Source: Pisaster brevispinus
Lineage: Eukaryota; Echinodermata; Asteroidea; Forcipulatida; Asteriidae
Direction of reading: 5' to 3'
DNA: 64,000 nt
Assembly (NCBI GenBank): GCA_023634235.1
Contig: JAMKCF010000080.1
Span: 248,001-312,000 of the forward strand
Positions 38,111 to 49,990 of the stretch are shown piece after piece (position 1 is the stretch's first letter; every line of letters starts with the position of its first letter). The notes under the pieces are model-generated. The model saw nothing but the letters and a program-made list of their open reading frames with translations, made no database searches and was not told the DNA's origin. A program made the position numbers and the translations under genes.

Positions 38111-40980
38111 CTTTGATGTTGTAAATATCTGTTCAGGTCCATAGTTGGCATAATTCGTCATGCCCATCGGTCTTGTGTCTTGCAGTCAGGCCTAAATGAC
38201 CTCTACACTAGACTTTTACCTTTGTATTGGGCTTCGTGAGCATGTCAATAAACCAAGGAAGCAGTTGTACATTGTTGTTTACATTTTTGATACGTACGTT
38301 TGAGCTCATCGTTTCAAAAAACTTACCGAAAGCTCGCCTGCCGCAGCTATGGACCTATATTTAAACATACATAACATATTACCTTTTCCTACCATCTTTG
38401 GCACTCTTGGTACTTGCTCATTTGGCCACTTTTTTTCATATCGTAATCATTTCTCAGCTCTCTGAGGAGTAAATTTGTAGTTGCTTTACAAGAACTCACC
38501 TTGATCTGCCCTCATGTGTATCCATTTACTCTTGGGTAAAGAGGAAACAATTATTGTACACATTAAAGGGAGCTTATCGTCAGTATCCCACCTTGTTTGG
38601 TTGTTATGACTTTTTTTTTTTACATTGGTATCATAATATTTATCTTTACATGACGGAATTGCCCCTTTAAGTTGATTGAAAATTACAAGAGAAATTGAAC
38701 CACAGTTCCATTTTCTTAATTTTTATTGACAGTATTAAACTGTTCGTTTGCCATTTTAAATAATCTGCAATTAGCGAATAGTTTCGGCAGACGTTTGCAT
38801 AAGGACACATTAGTGTAAATGGGACGGGATTCATTTAAATCCAGACTATGTTGACGTTTGCTAAAAGTTTCAAGCCAAGTCGGGTTTCCTGCACGGAAAC
38901 CGCCTGTCACTTTATGAAGCTTAACAAACATGTTTTTGTTTTTGTTTTTGTTTTTGTATATGTGTTGACTGCCAGTTAACTTGATCCTTGACCCTAGACC
39001 CTTGAACTTGGAAGCCGTGCCAGCTTGTATCTTCTCGAAAAGTTGTATTTTGCACCATAAAAATGTTCAAACCTAAAAGAATGCATCGGTAGGAAGTTGT
39101 TTTTCTTTGGTCGCTAAAATGTTTTGCTTATGAACAGCAACTAGGAACATAGATACTAAAATAATACAATTATTGGTCATGGTAGCGGTTGCACAAAGTG
39201 TTCACATTTTAATTCTGGAACTCACAATACAATGCACCACCAAGAGTTTAGTAAGTCGATGTCGTTTTCATTTGCTTGGCCTTTATACTCCTGGGATCGA
39301 CCGATGAGCGTAACGAAAAATTGAAAAAATTACTTCATAATGGCTCAATTCGCAGCCGCTGTGAATAACCGTTCAACAGCTGCATGTTTTGACATAATGA
39401 TTAGCCTGCCTTCTGGATGTACAGGTTCACACGTCTAAAGTACGAACATTGCTTGGTATGAATCCATGCGTAAAAGTAACAAATAACAGCAGGAAAACCA
39501 CTGGTTTTGAAAGGATGCATCAGGAAGGGTTGTTGTGGGTTTGGAAGTTGTTTGTTAACAGCATTGAAAGCTGTACTAAAAATGATTCTCCCCGCCTGTG
39601 TGTGAAGCAAACCTGGGAAAGAGGCATTTAGCAATTTTGGCTTACGTTCCACTACTGGATCGTCGCCATGGCTTGCCTAACCAACAACATTTTCACAACA
39701 ATAGGGTGACAGAGGATGATATATAGAAAGAGGTTGAGCTGTGAATAAAGCATCACAACTCAGCTGAATTTAAGTCTCTGCGCCGAATAATGTATTTGAT
39801 CTTTGATGCGATGAAATGATTGTGACAGGTGCGAGGCGAACCCCCACCTTTATCTTTGAATTACATAATCATCCTTTTATTTTGAGTACATGGCTAGCGC
39901 CCTCTGGCAGCTTCCGTGCGCTAGACATCTTTCTGTTTTGGGCCGAAGACCGGTAAAAACGTATTTGTGTTGTCTTCACCAAACAGGTAAATATCCGTTG
40001 ATATTTTATTTAAATGTTTCTTAGCTACAACTTTTAATCGATATTTAGTAGAACAATCCTTAAGTCTCATTGTGTGTAGATTGTTGTTGACCTTAGTGGA
40101 TATTTGGTTGATTTTGAAACAAGACGCTAGCTATTTAACGACTTGCGATGTTTATTACCTCTATAGAAGGTGTCCTTATAATATTATCTTTTTAATAATC
40201 GTGTCATTAGATTTCCTCCTTGATTTCCATTAAGCCCAAGATGGCGGTCGCGTCTCCATTTTTGGCGCGAACCGCGGGTATTGTTTAATTATTTTAGTGT
40301 TCGTTATTATGTCAGTGTCAATATTTTAAAGTAGCTTATCTATTTATTTGTGTGTGTTATGTATGATGATTCTGTTTTGGGCCGAAGACCGGTAAAGACG
40401 TATTCGTGTTGTCTTCACCCAACAGATTCAAATAAAACAACAGAGTCACTCCGAATGCCGTTTCAGCCCGTATTTATTCCAAGGGTCACGGTTAATCAGA
40501 AAACAACACAGTGACATAAAAGTCCTGTTCAGAACAAAAGCAGAGAATAACTAGCTAAACAAATGGGACTTCTACTCAATCGTGAAGACGTTTCATCCGC
40601 GATTTATCCTATCACCTAGTAATTAATTTTATGCACGTGGTAGATAAACATGGTTAATTTCGGGTAGACTGTCGATATCAAGTGTACACACCCAAACCAT
40701 GTAATGTTTAAATAACGTCCATGACTGGATTGTCTCATACCTTATACTACACAGGCATTGACTAAAATAGGATGGTATACTTTTGGTTACTACTCCAAAA
40801 AGCAATTACCATAAAACATTACTTTGTGAAAAGCACTGAAGAGCTGGTAATATTATAAAACATTATTATAAAGAACCCCTTACAAGTAATGTAGAGAAAG
40901 AGATAATTTTACTCATAAATATGTGAATTTGAGAATGTCTCCAGGCTTGAAGCTTTTCTTAGGCATCTGAAAGCACACAC
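38111..40980. other. Spacer upstream of UGT gene B
   Basis: Duplicated spacer, homologous to 26,320-28,192 plus 31,954-32,880, but without the LINE. Holds the bracketed direct repeats at 39,931-39,980 and 40,369-40,420. No gene seen. The promoter of gene B should lie near 38,111-38,300. Confidence 0.65.
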
Positions 40981-41148
40981 TTTTATGCAATCATGCATGT
41001 GTTTTTTGTTCTTCTTTTTTTTCCACTTCAACTTCAATGACAATTTGAGCCCACATTTCGCAGGTTTGATATGTAATTATGGACTTTTAAAAAACTTTTT
41101 GAAATTTTGGAGTCTAAAAGTTAAAGGTTTATTTCTTGTTGTAGTTTT

Positions 41149-41184
41149 CAAAGACCAGTATCCTCACGAGGATACTGGTCTTTG
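41149..41184 (-). other. Perfect 17-bp hairpin 3' of UGT gene C
   Basis: Same palindrome as 33,048-33,083, offset by exactly 8,101 bp, 27 bp past the stop codon of gene C. Confidence 0.85.
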
Positions 41185-41211
41185 ACAACTACCAAAAGAA
41201 AACAACCCAAC

Positions 41212-44200
41212 CTAATCCTTCTTTTGCTTGGCCTTGCACCATTTTGAGCAACAGAAGTACCAAAAGAACAAATTGGCAGCAATGAGTAACATTGAGACCA
41301 AAACAAGAAACAAATAAACGTCGATGTACTCTCGTTCAATTTTCACACCGTCGACAGCAGGCCGGAGGTGGTCGCTACCAAACTCTATGACGTGAATGAT
41401 CCAATTAGCCACTGTCTCTGTTGGGGGTGACATTGAAATAATGTCACCAAGTATGGCGGATGTATGCAGCGCCCTCTCTCGGAATCTGGACAAATTGAAA
41501 GTTCATCATGTAAATAGTCTTGATTAACAATGATTGGCTAAAACTGTAATGAGTTGAAGTTCACTATAAAGCAATATTGAAAACCCAACACAGTGCTACG
41601 GGACGGCAGTTTTTAGAGAGTATGGTACTTAGGTAAATTACTCATTCATATTATTATTAGTAATCCCTTTTTCTAGCCCAAACAGGTCAACCCCCTTTAG
41701 CGCCTCTCCCGGAGAGGCTCCCCTGACATGGTCGGCTTCACCTTCAGACCCCAACTGGTCCATAAAGAAGCAACGAGTCTACAGGCCGTTGTATGCCCCA
41801 TTGCATCTGTACACAACGTGTTGGGCATGAACGTCGATGAAATATGTACATATATGTTTATATGGCTTCTGACTGGCACCCCGAACAAAGATATTGACTA
41901 ATAGGGAGACCGCCAACATAGGGCTGGATAGCTCAGTTGGTAGAGCGCCGGTACGTTAATCCGGAGGTCGTTGGTTCAAGTCCCGCTCCAGTCAATTTTT
42001 CTTTGTTCAAACCCAAACTATTTAACTAAAATTTCCCAGTCAGTTTCCCTTGTGGTTTATTACTTGATATTTATATATATATACATATATATGAACAAGT
42101 GTACCCACTCTAAATGTAGAACTTGTCCCTACATCAAACCTGCACTGAAAGTGAAGAGTCATAGCACTGGCTCTTCTTACCATATCAAGACCGACTCCAT
42201 ATGTAGCACACCCAATGTGGTCTATGTTGTATCTTGTAAAAGATGTGGACTACAGTATGTGGGAGAGACTAAGACCAAACTCAGTCTTCGCTTTGCGAAC
42301 TATGTCTCTTCCATAAAGACCAAGAAACTGTTCCCCGTCTCCATCCACTTCAACAGCCTTAATCACAGAGTCAAAGATGTTGAACTCATTGTGATTGAGG
42401 CTTGCAATGGTGACGACACACACCGCAAACTCAGAGAATCACACTGGATTCACCAACTCAAGACAGTCCAACCCTTTGGACTGGTGTTAAATAAATTCCC
42501 ATCACCCTCCTTACACCTTTGCTTGCTTTTTCTTCGATATAAAATAAATACAATAACTATAAATAACAAGTTCTCTCCACTGGTCTATTCTTAAGCTTTT
42601 TCTCTTACTTACTTCATTGATGTAAAATAGATACAGTTACTGTCATTTACATGTTCTCTCCGCTGGTCCATTTCTACACTTCTTTTCTCTCTCTCAAGAA
42701 GTTTTTAAAAATCAACCTGTCAATAACCTATTCCCTTTGCAGAGGATTTAATAACCTGCTCTCTCTGCAGGTTCTTCTTGCCTAGTTCTAACTTCTTACA
42801 CTGATTCTTTTATTCTATAATTACTTTGATCTTGCCTCATATTGTATTTTCTCATGTGGCTTGCCCTCTAATCCTACCCTTTCATGCTTCCCGCATTGTA
42901 ATGCCTAAAAAAAAATGAAAAAAAATAAAATATAATAAAATAAGATAAATAAAAAAAATGAAAAAAAAAATGAAAAAAATAGATAAAAAAATAAATAAAA
43001 AATAAAATAAAATAAAATGAACTAAACAAAAATAAAATAAAAAAAAATACATAAATAAACACAGAAAAACAGAAGAGAAATGAACATTAACTAACGTTGT
43101 TGTTGTGTAAACAATCTGTACAACCTCTTGAAAGGTGATTAGTTTTCACGAAAATTATATAAACCATTTTATTAATGTATAGACGTTTTCCTAGCGTACA
43201 GCGAAATGAAGTTCTGAGGGGGCATTGCGTGTTTGAAACTCAGTCGATTGCGCTTTTTATAAACAGAAATCACTTTCGTTCGCGCAGGATATTATCCTAA
43301 AGGTCTCCCGTAAGTTTGTTTTTAATCCCATCATTAAAAATATTCATCGATCAGATAATTGACAAAGTTCAACTTACTTGGGATCATCTGCGACTGTTTT
43401 TATCGCCTCACTCAGTGAGCTTTTTGTTACATCGGCCAACTCAAGGGACACGCCAAAACCACGGGCAACCACTCTGTCGATGTTGGTGAATTGATCTCCA
43501 TACAGTGGTATTCCGACAATCGGAAGCCCAGCCCAAGTTGCCTCTAGGACACTGTTAACTCCACAGTGGGAAATCATCACTTTGGCGTTCTTGTGGTCTG
43601 TGAAAGAAAGATCAACATGGAGTACATTGCCGGAAGTTCGGAAGTAACGGTGTGCATGCAATTCCACTCACCTAGACAGTTAAATACAAATCGGCTTTGT
43701 TTTGGGTAAGTTATCGTGACCGTATTAAGCCAGGAAGACGGCGTACTGAAACGAAGATGTCAAAATACCACCGTAAGATCAGTAAGTTGCCCAGGAGAGG
43801 AAATTTCAGGGACAGTCAAATGATCATTACAAGCGGACTAATTGGTTGTCCACACAAATTTAACCACGTTTGACTATACCTAATGCATATAGATACAATT
43901 ATAATCAATGATATGAAATATATCAAGAGGGAATTAAAGTCCAATTTGATTCGCTAGTTGTTCTCTTCTTTACATGGTTTTTGTATGCGACTTTATTGAT
44001 TTTTTCTTTTACGGTTAAGTGCGCCCTATATCTATTTTACTCTTTATATACTATAATTTGAACACCGAATGGTTTCATTTCGGCAAGATAGTACAATATT
44101 GAACTATTAATTACACCAAGTTGAAAACGCCCGATTAAACCACTTGGCCACGAGTTCATTGAGTCTGTACTTACTCATAATCTGTGCAAGTGGCACCCAA

Positions 44201-45830
44201 TTGACTACTTTGGTGTTGTTCCCAAAGGTTATTTTAGACGTGTCTCCAGTCGTCTGCCATAGCACTCTATACGGTACCAAAGCAAAGGCATCTGCGATCA
44301 CTTGTGTTGTTTGTCGATCCAACTTGGTGACATACCCGCCAAGCGAAAATATTACAAAACCGGCTTGGGCCGTGTCAAGAAAAACTGCTACGTCATCATC
44401 AACCTGACCAGAAAAAAATCCCAAAAGGTAAAATTTATATCTCTCCCCCTAACATACAAACATAATAATCCAAACAAACAAACAAACAAACAAACCAAAA
44501 ACAAACAAAATAAAAAACCACTGAGAGTTTAGCCAGAGTCTTAAAAAGTGGCCAACCTATTAACAATGCTGTACAGGTTGCCACAAGTAAAACAAAATTT
44601 ATGATGTTATGACAAGTGTGTTTTATATTCAATTCAGGTAAGTTCGGTTTGGTTTTTCAACCTGTGCTCAACATTTGACTTGACTTAAGGTCCTGTTTTT
44701 GTTACCGGAATATTTCAAACATTGAACTATAATAGGCCCTATTGTAACCCCCCCCCCCCTTATTGAAAATTGTGTTCATTGTAAACTTGTTTGAAACTTA
44801 CCGTTTTGTTGCCCATCAATGAACCGATAATTGGCGTAGAAAGAATCATGTTCGGGTAAAGAGGGCGCGGATATTCCAGTGGAAAATTCATATTGAATAC
44901 AATTAATTCTGCTTGGCGAAACGACTGCAGTATGCTGATCTCTGGTTTGATATCGTACTTAATTTTTAGTTGCTGGTAAATATTCATTGTTTTCAAGTGA
45001 AGGCGCTCCATCACGGCGTAGCTCAGAACATTTTGAAATCTTTGGACGAAGGTCATTTTATCCGTGAATCTCGTGGACCATTCTGGTAAGTAGGATGGAT
45101 CCATTGGAACACCGTACCTGAAATCAATATAGTAGTGGCATAATTTACAAAATTTGACACCCACGACAGGAGAAAAAGCAAAAACATTTAAACCAATGAA
45201 TAAATAAATTACCACTCACTGTTTTGCGTGTTCTGCTGGTTGGATTGGAATACTGCTTCCTACAACAAATGGTGTATCCAACTTGTGTGCCAAAAGTGGT
45301 GAACAAAGTAAGTTAGAATCGCCAATGAGCATGTCGAATTTCTCAGAAAGAAGCGTTTTTATGGTATCTGAGTCTCCAAGTAGGTCATCACACAAACACC
45401 ACAAGATATTGAAGACATTAGGTGTACCAAAGAAAATGGAATCAGATATGAGCTTCAAAAGGAAGAATGTGTCCCGTCTTTCGCCTCTGAGTGCTTGACG
45501 AGTCATCTCTAGCACCGCGTCGTTTATGTCCTTGTCCGTGAAGCGCGATTTGTACACCACTGTTGAAAACCACTCATCTTCGCTTCTATGAACGCCTCTT
45601 GACGTTGAATCAACGAGTAATAAGGTCACCTGATGACCCTGTCTGGCTAAAACTTTACCGAACTGGCTTAGAAACCTGAAATGACTGCCGGATCTACCGA
45701 GTGTTAAAAACAAAAACTTGTAGCTTTTAGAAGGTTGGTTTACACTGTCTGCGTTGCTGCTACTTGGTGTTACAAGTAAGAGACACAGAACAACAACAAG
45801 TGCACCCGAAGACGAAGGTAGAGAAATCAT
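41212..45830 (-). CDS. UDP-glucuronosyltransferase, gene C
   Basis: Five exons in transcript order: 45,830-45,220; 45,117-44,802; 44,403-44,175; 43,597-43,378; 41,485-41,212 (549 aa), matching genes A and B in length and phase. The signal peptide, GSH with His50, the UGT signature (SHCGVNSVLEATWAGLP ... YGDQ), the transmembrane helix and the KQKKD tail are all intact. Exon 1 differs from gene B mainly near the end of the acceptor-binding half (for example DTPFVVGSSIP versus DIPFVLASSLP), which in this family would alter substrate choice (inference). Intron 4 (1.9 kb) contains a tRNA-like/GIY-YIG insertion. Exon 1 uses a gtgagt donor where A has gtaagc and B gtaagt. Confidence 0.9.
41921..41994 (+). 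repeat. tRNA-like sequence, copy 3
   Basis: Same 74-nt sequence as at 33,817 and 34,117, again followed by the Penelope GIY-YIG fragment. Only one unit is present in UGT gene C. Confidence 0.75.
42091..42594 (+). pseudogene. GIY-YIG endonuclease part of Penelope-like element, copy in gene C
   Basis: Nearly identical to 34,287-34,739 through the Cys cluster and GIY-YIG core. The C-terminus differs because of a small indel near 42,528 that extends the frame. The element's reverse transcriptase is absent. Shared position in introns B and C indicates co-duplication with the UGT gene. Confidence 0.8.
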
Positions 45831-46532
45831 CTTTGGTGTTGTAAATATCTGTTGGGGTCCATAGTTGGCATCATTCGTCATGCCCATCGGTCTTGTGTCT
45901 CGCGGTCAGGCCTAATTTACCTCTACATTAGACTTTTACCTTTGTATTGGACTTCGTGAGCATGTCAATAAACCAAGGAAGCAGTTGTACATTGTTGTTT
46001 ACATTTTTGATACGTACGTTTGAGCTCATCGTTTCAAAAAACTTACCGAAAGCTCGCCTGCCGCAGCGATGGACATATATATACACATACATAATAGATT
46101 ACCTGTTTTCAGCAAGTTTGGCACTCTTGGCACTTGCTCATTTGGCCACTTTTTTTCATACCGTAATCATTTCTCAGCTCAGTTAATTTGTAGTTGCTTT
46201 TCAAGAACTCACCTTGATCTGCCCTCACGTGTAATCATTAACTTTTTGATAAGGAGAAAACAATTATTGTACAGATTAAAGGTAGTTTATCGTAAGTAGC
46301 CCACCTTGTTTGGTTGTTATGACGTATTTATTTTACATTGGTACCATCATAGTCACCTTTACACGACGGCAGTACCCGTTTAAGTTGATTGAATATTATA
46401 AGAAAAGTTCAACCAAAATTCCGTTTTCTTATTTTTTATTAATAGTAACTGTTCGTTTTGCCATTTTAAAATAATTTGCAATTAGCGAATAGTCAGACGT
46501 TTGCATAAGGACACATTAGTGTAAATGGGACG
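45831..46532. other. Spacer upstream of UGT gene C
   Basis: Matches the first part of the spacers upstream of genes A and B. Homology ends abruptly at about 46,532 (after gggacgggattcg), where the second LINE begins. No gene seen. Confidence 0.65.
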
Positions 46533-46539
46533 GGATTCG

Positions 46540-48960
46540 TTTCCTCTTCTTGAGAAACTTATAACAGAGCCCAACAAACTTGTCATTACTGGAGATTTTA
46601 ATTTTCATATTAATGATTCTAACGACCGCGATGCTGCTGCCTTCTCTGATCTCAGTGATCTCAGCACATTGACTTTGCAACTCATGTCAAAGGGCACACC
46701 CTGGATCTGATTATAACTCGAGCTTCAGATGCCATCATCTCCCAGATCTCGTGCACAAGTTACCTGCCTTCGGACCATTCAGCAGTTCTCTGTAAACTTT
46801 CAGTCAACAAATCTGTTCCTGTAAAGACTACGATTAGGTTTAGAAAGTTAAAGGACATTGATCTTGACACTCTGCGCTCGGATATTGTAAGCTCAGAGTT
46901 ATACCCGCGATATACAGAACTTGACAGCGATGACTTGATTGAAGAGTATGAGTCGACATTTCGAGGTTTACTTGATTATCATGCTCCTCTTACCATCAGG
47001 TCAATTGCTGCCAGACCTGGTTCACCTTGGTACACTAATGAGTGTCGTGTTGCAAAACGGAAACTCCGCAGACTTGAAAGACGTTGGCGGAAACCAAAGC
47101 TGATCATCAGATATTTCTTGAAGAGGCATCAGTCTATAATACAGTCTTAATCCGAGCGAGAAGAGCTTTTTACTCAACGGAGCTAGAAGACTGTGGTCCA
47201 AGATAATTTTTTCACAAAGTCAAAACATGTGTAAGAGAACCAAAAAATCACTACCAAAAAATGATGTCGATGGGCCTTCTTTAGCTGACCGCTACCTTCT
47301 TTGCTAATAAAACTGAAAACATTGTTTCAGCTCTTGATCCTTCATCTTGTCCTGAAGTCAATGACGTCATGTTCCAGAGGACTGATCTACGGTTTGCTGA
47401 ATTTCAAACTGTATCTCCATTACAAGTTGAAACAGTTATTTCATGCTCAAAATCATCCACTAGTGAACTGGACCCAATCCCAACTGATTTGCTAATGAGA
47501 TGCATTAATGAACTGGCTCCAATCATCACAAGGATAGTTCACTTGGTTCTGACAGGTAGACGCTTCCCTGGTTCATTAAAGGGGGCTCATATCTCACCTA
47601 TCATCAAGGGAACTGGACTTGATACTGATGACTTGAAAAACTACAGACCAATCTCACATCTAAAATTTCTTGGCAAGACAATTGAAAGAATCATGGTTCA
47701 TCAATTGACTGGTTACCTTGAGAATAATAGCTTATTTGATACGATTCAGTCTGCCTATAGAAAGTATCATAGTTGTGAGACTGCACTGATAAGAGTGGTC
47801 AATGATATCCTCCTGTGCCTTGATAGAAGAGGCAATTCTACTCCTACTTGATTATACAGCAGCATTTGATACTATTGTACATGACATATTGTTATCTCGT
47901 TTGCATGATAGATATGGTATTTGTGGTTCAGCTCTTGAACTCACAAAATCTTATTTTGAGAATAGGACACATACAGTTGTAATTGATAATTGCAAGTCAG
48001 ATGTTAAATCATCTGCATTCGGGGTCCCGCAAGGGTCGGTTTTTGGCCCGGTTGCTTTTAGCCTTTATGTTGCCCCGTTGCATGATATCATTTGCAAACA
48101 TAAACTAAATGGTATGATATATGCCGATAATACACACGTTTATATTTTAGTAGAAAAGGGTCATCAGACTGATGCAATTTTGCAACTCCAGACTTGTATG
48201 GCTGACATTAAGAATTGGTCAGCGCACGATGGTCTCAAACTCAACGAAGATAAGACTGAAGTCCTTCATTTTACTAGTAAATTTAGGCAGTGTGGTAGGA
48301 TCAATAGTATCTTATTTGGTAACACTTCAAAACAAACTGTTGAATCTGCTAGAAACCTTGGTGTGAGATTGGACAAGCATCTGACACTGTCAGCTCACGT
48401 AAATCAAATATGCAAGACTGCTTCATTTGCCTTACATAAGATTGGAACAATTCGTCCATTTTTGTCTAAAAAGTCAACAGAGATGCTTGTCCATGCTCAT
48501 GTAATGTCACGTCTTGATTTCTGCAATGGTATTTTGTACGGTCTGCGTAGCAATGAGATTCAAAAGTTGCAACGAATACAGAACTCTGCGGCTAGGCTGG
48601 TTACACGCACTCGACTTCATGAACATATAAGTCCAATCTTACAACAATTACACTGGCTTCCGGTTAAGCAGCGCATTGATTTTAAGATCTTAACATTGGT
48701 ATTTATGTGCTTGCAAGAACTAGGCCCTGCTTATTTACAACAGCTGATAACAAAATATTGTCCATTAAGAAACCTCCGTTCTCAATCAATATTTATTTTA
48801 GCCACTCCTATAATTTCAACCAGTTTTTATGGTGGAAGGTCTTTCCAGTTGGCAGCTGCAGAGTTGTAGAACAAATTACCAAACAATCTCAAACATGTAG
48901 ACACAGTGAACGATTTTAAAAGTCTTCTGAAAATATATCTGTTTAAGTTGTAAATGATTA
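46540..48960 (+). pseudogene. LINE endonuclease (partial) and reverse transcriptase, broken
   Basis: Fragments in changing frames: endonuclease end (ITGDFNFHIND, about 46,570-46,710), linker (46,935-47,150), RT palm start (NYRPISHLKFLGKTIER, 47,369-47,851), RT core (LLDYTAAFDT, GVPQGSVFGP, then a YADN-type catalytic box in place of YADD, 47,802-48,869) and C-terminal segment (IQNSAARLVTR, LHWLPVKQR). Several frameshifts plus the Asp-to-Asn change in the catalytic box make it inactive. Confidence 0.85.
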
Positions 48961-49102
48961 AGTATTACTCTGTATGTCAAAGTTATGTTACATTTCTTTT
49001 CACTTTCTCGCTCCCTGTCTTCCTATTCCTAATTTTTTCATTCCTTTAAAGCGCTTAGAGACTTAAATTTATTTGTTGTGATTATGCGCTATATAAAAAC
49101 TG

Positions 49103-49107
<5 letters not shown>

Positions 49108-49156
<49 letters not shown>
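49108..49156. repeat. (ATT)n microsatellite, LINE tail
   Basis: About 16 attatt units at the 3' end of the second LINE, the usual tail of this LINE group. Confidence 0.95.
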
Positions 49157-49788
49157 TTTACAAATGGGGTCTTTCGGAGACAATTTGCAGTTTTAAAAAG
49201 TACTTAAGGAGACGTTTTACTTAAGGAGACATTTTGACGTCTCCTTAATTCTGTGTACGCTTTTATATAGGGAACCAGCTTGACTTCGTTGGCTCTCTAA
49301 TGTTATTTTGGAAATAGTTTCCCGCCAGAAGAACTTGGGAGGGTCCACACTTTCCTAGGGGTGTCTAAAATAAATATTTGCGATGGGGGAATTTCCGAGG
49401 TTGTATAAGTGACGGTGTTAGCAGTAATCATTTGGGAGACTATTGAATTTTTTCAAATAAATGCACTATTAAGGATTATGTTTGTAAAAAATGCATACCT
49501 CTTGCGTAATATCTGTATTTTGTTAATGCTCTGAAGTTTTGGTTAAAAAACACCACTTCTAAATCACAATTTGGCATCGTCGGCAAGAAAACTTTCCGGA
49601 TTACGCTGGTGCCCAGAAAAGGCATACCAAAAACGCTTGCCGCGCACCATCACATTCGCTGTGCTCACTGCATGCTGGATGTACGTCGTAGACCACTCGA
49701 TATACAGGCGTTTGCAGTTTGTTGTACTCGTGTGAAAGTTATGACGTGACGCACGGTGAACCGCCAGGATCGGGAGACAACGTGGTTG
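49157..49788. other. Possible 5' region of the SET/recombinase gene
   Basis: No coding exon recognised. An imperfect inverted pair occurs at about 49,203-49,248 (aaggagacgt ... acgtctcctt). A promoter or non-coding first exon of the downstream gene could lie here, but no element is convincing. Confidence 0.4.
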
Positions 49789-49927
49789 TTAATTTTGGTT
49801 TTACCCTACACCGATGTGTGTTAGCACTGTATACTCAGTACTTTCCCGAGTTCTGTGAAAAAAATCACAGGAAAGTACTGAGTATACAGTGCTAACACAC
49901 ATCGGTGTAGGGTAAAACCAAAATTAA
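49789..49927. repeat. Perfect 58-bp inverted repeat (near-palindrome)
   Basis: Arms 49,789-49,846 and 49,870-49,927 are exact reverse complements (58/58 by eye), separated by 23 nt that can form a further ctgtga/tcacag stem. A 12-bp direct repeat, aacgtggttgtt, lies at 49,779-49,790 and again at 49,965-49,976, which may be a target duplication. The structure ends about 64 bp before the inferred start codon at 49,991. Confidence 0.9.
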
Positions 49928-49990
49928 TATTCTATATCCCCGATGCAAAATTAACATCTATTAAAACGTGGTTGTTGTTTTGTAGCAAAA

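Larger units (their letters stand above)
46533..49156 (+). mobile_element. L2/CR1-like LINE, 5'-truncated
   Basis: Starts inside the endonuclease domain and ends with aaagcgcttagagactt, tgcgctatataaaaac and an (att)n tail (about 49,108-49,156). It belongs to the same broad group as the LINE at 28.2 kb but is clearly diverged in sequence. The 5' junction is exactly where UGT-spacer homology stops. Confidence 0.85.

Noticed and set aside
38111..38167. Upstream in-frame ATG as the start of UGT genes B and C
   Set aside because: It would bury the signal peptide behind 19 polar residues, and gene A lacks an equivalent open extension; the ATG at the signal peptide is preferred.
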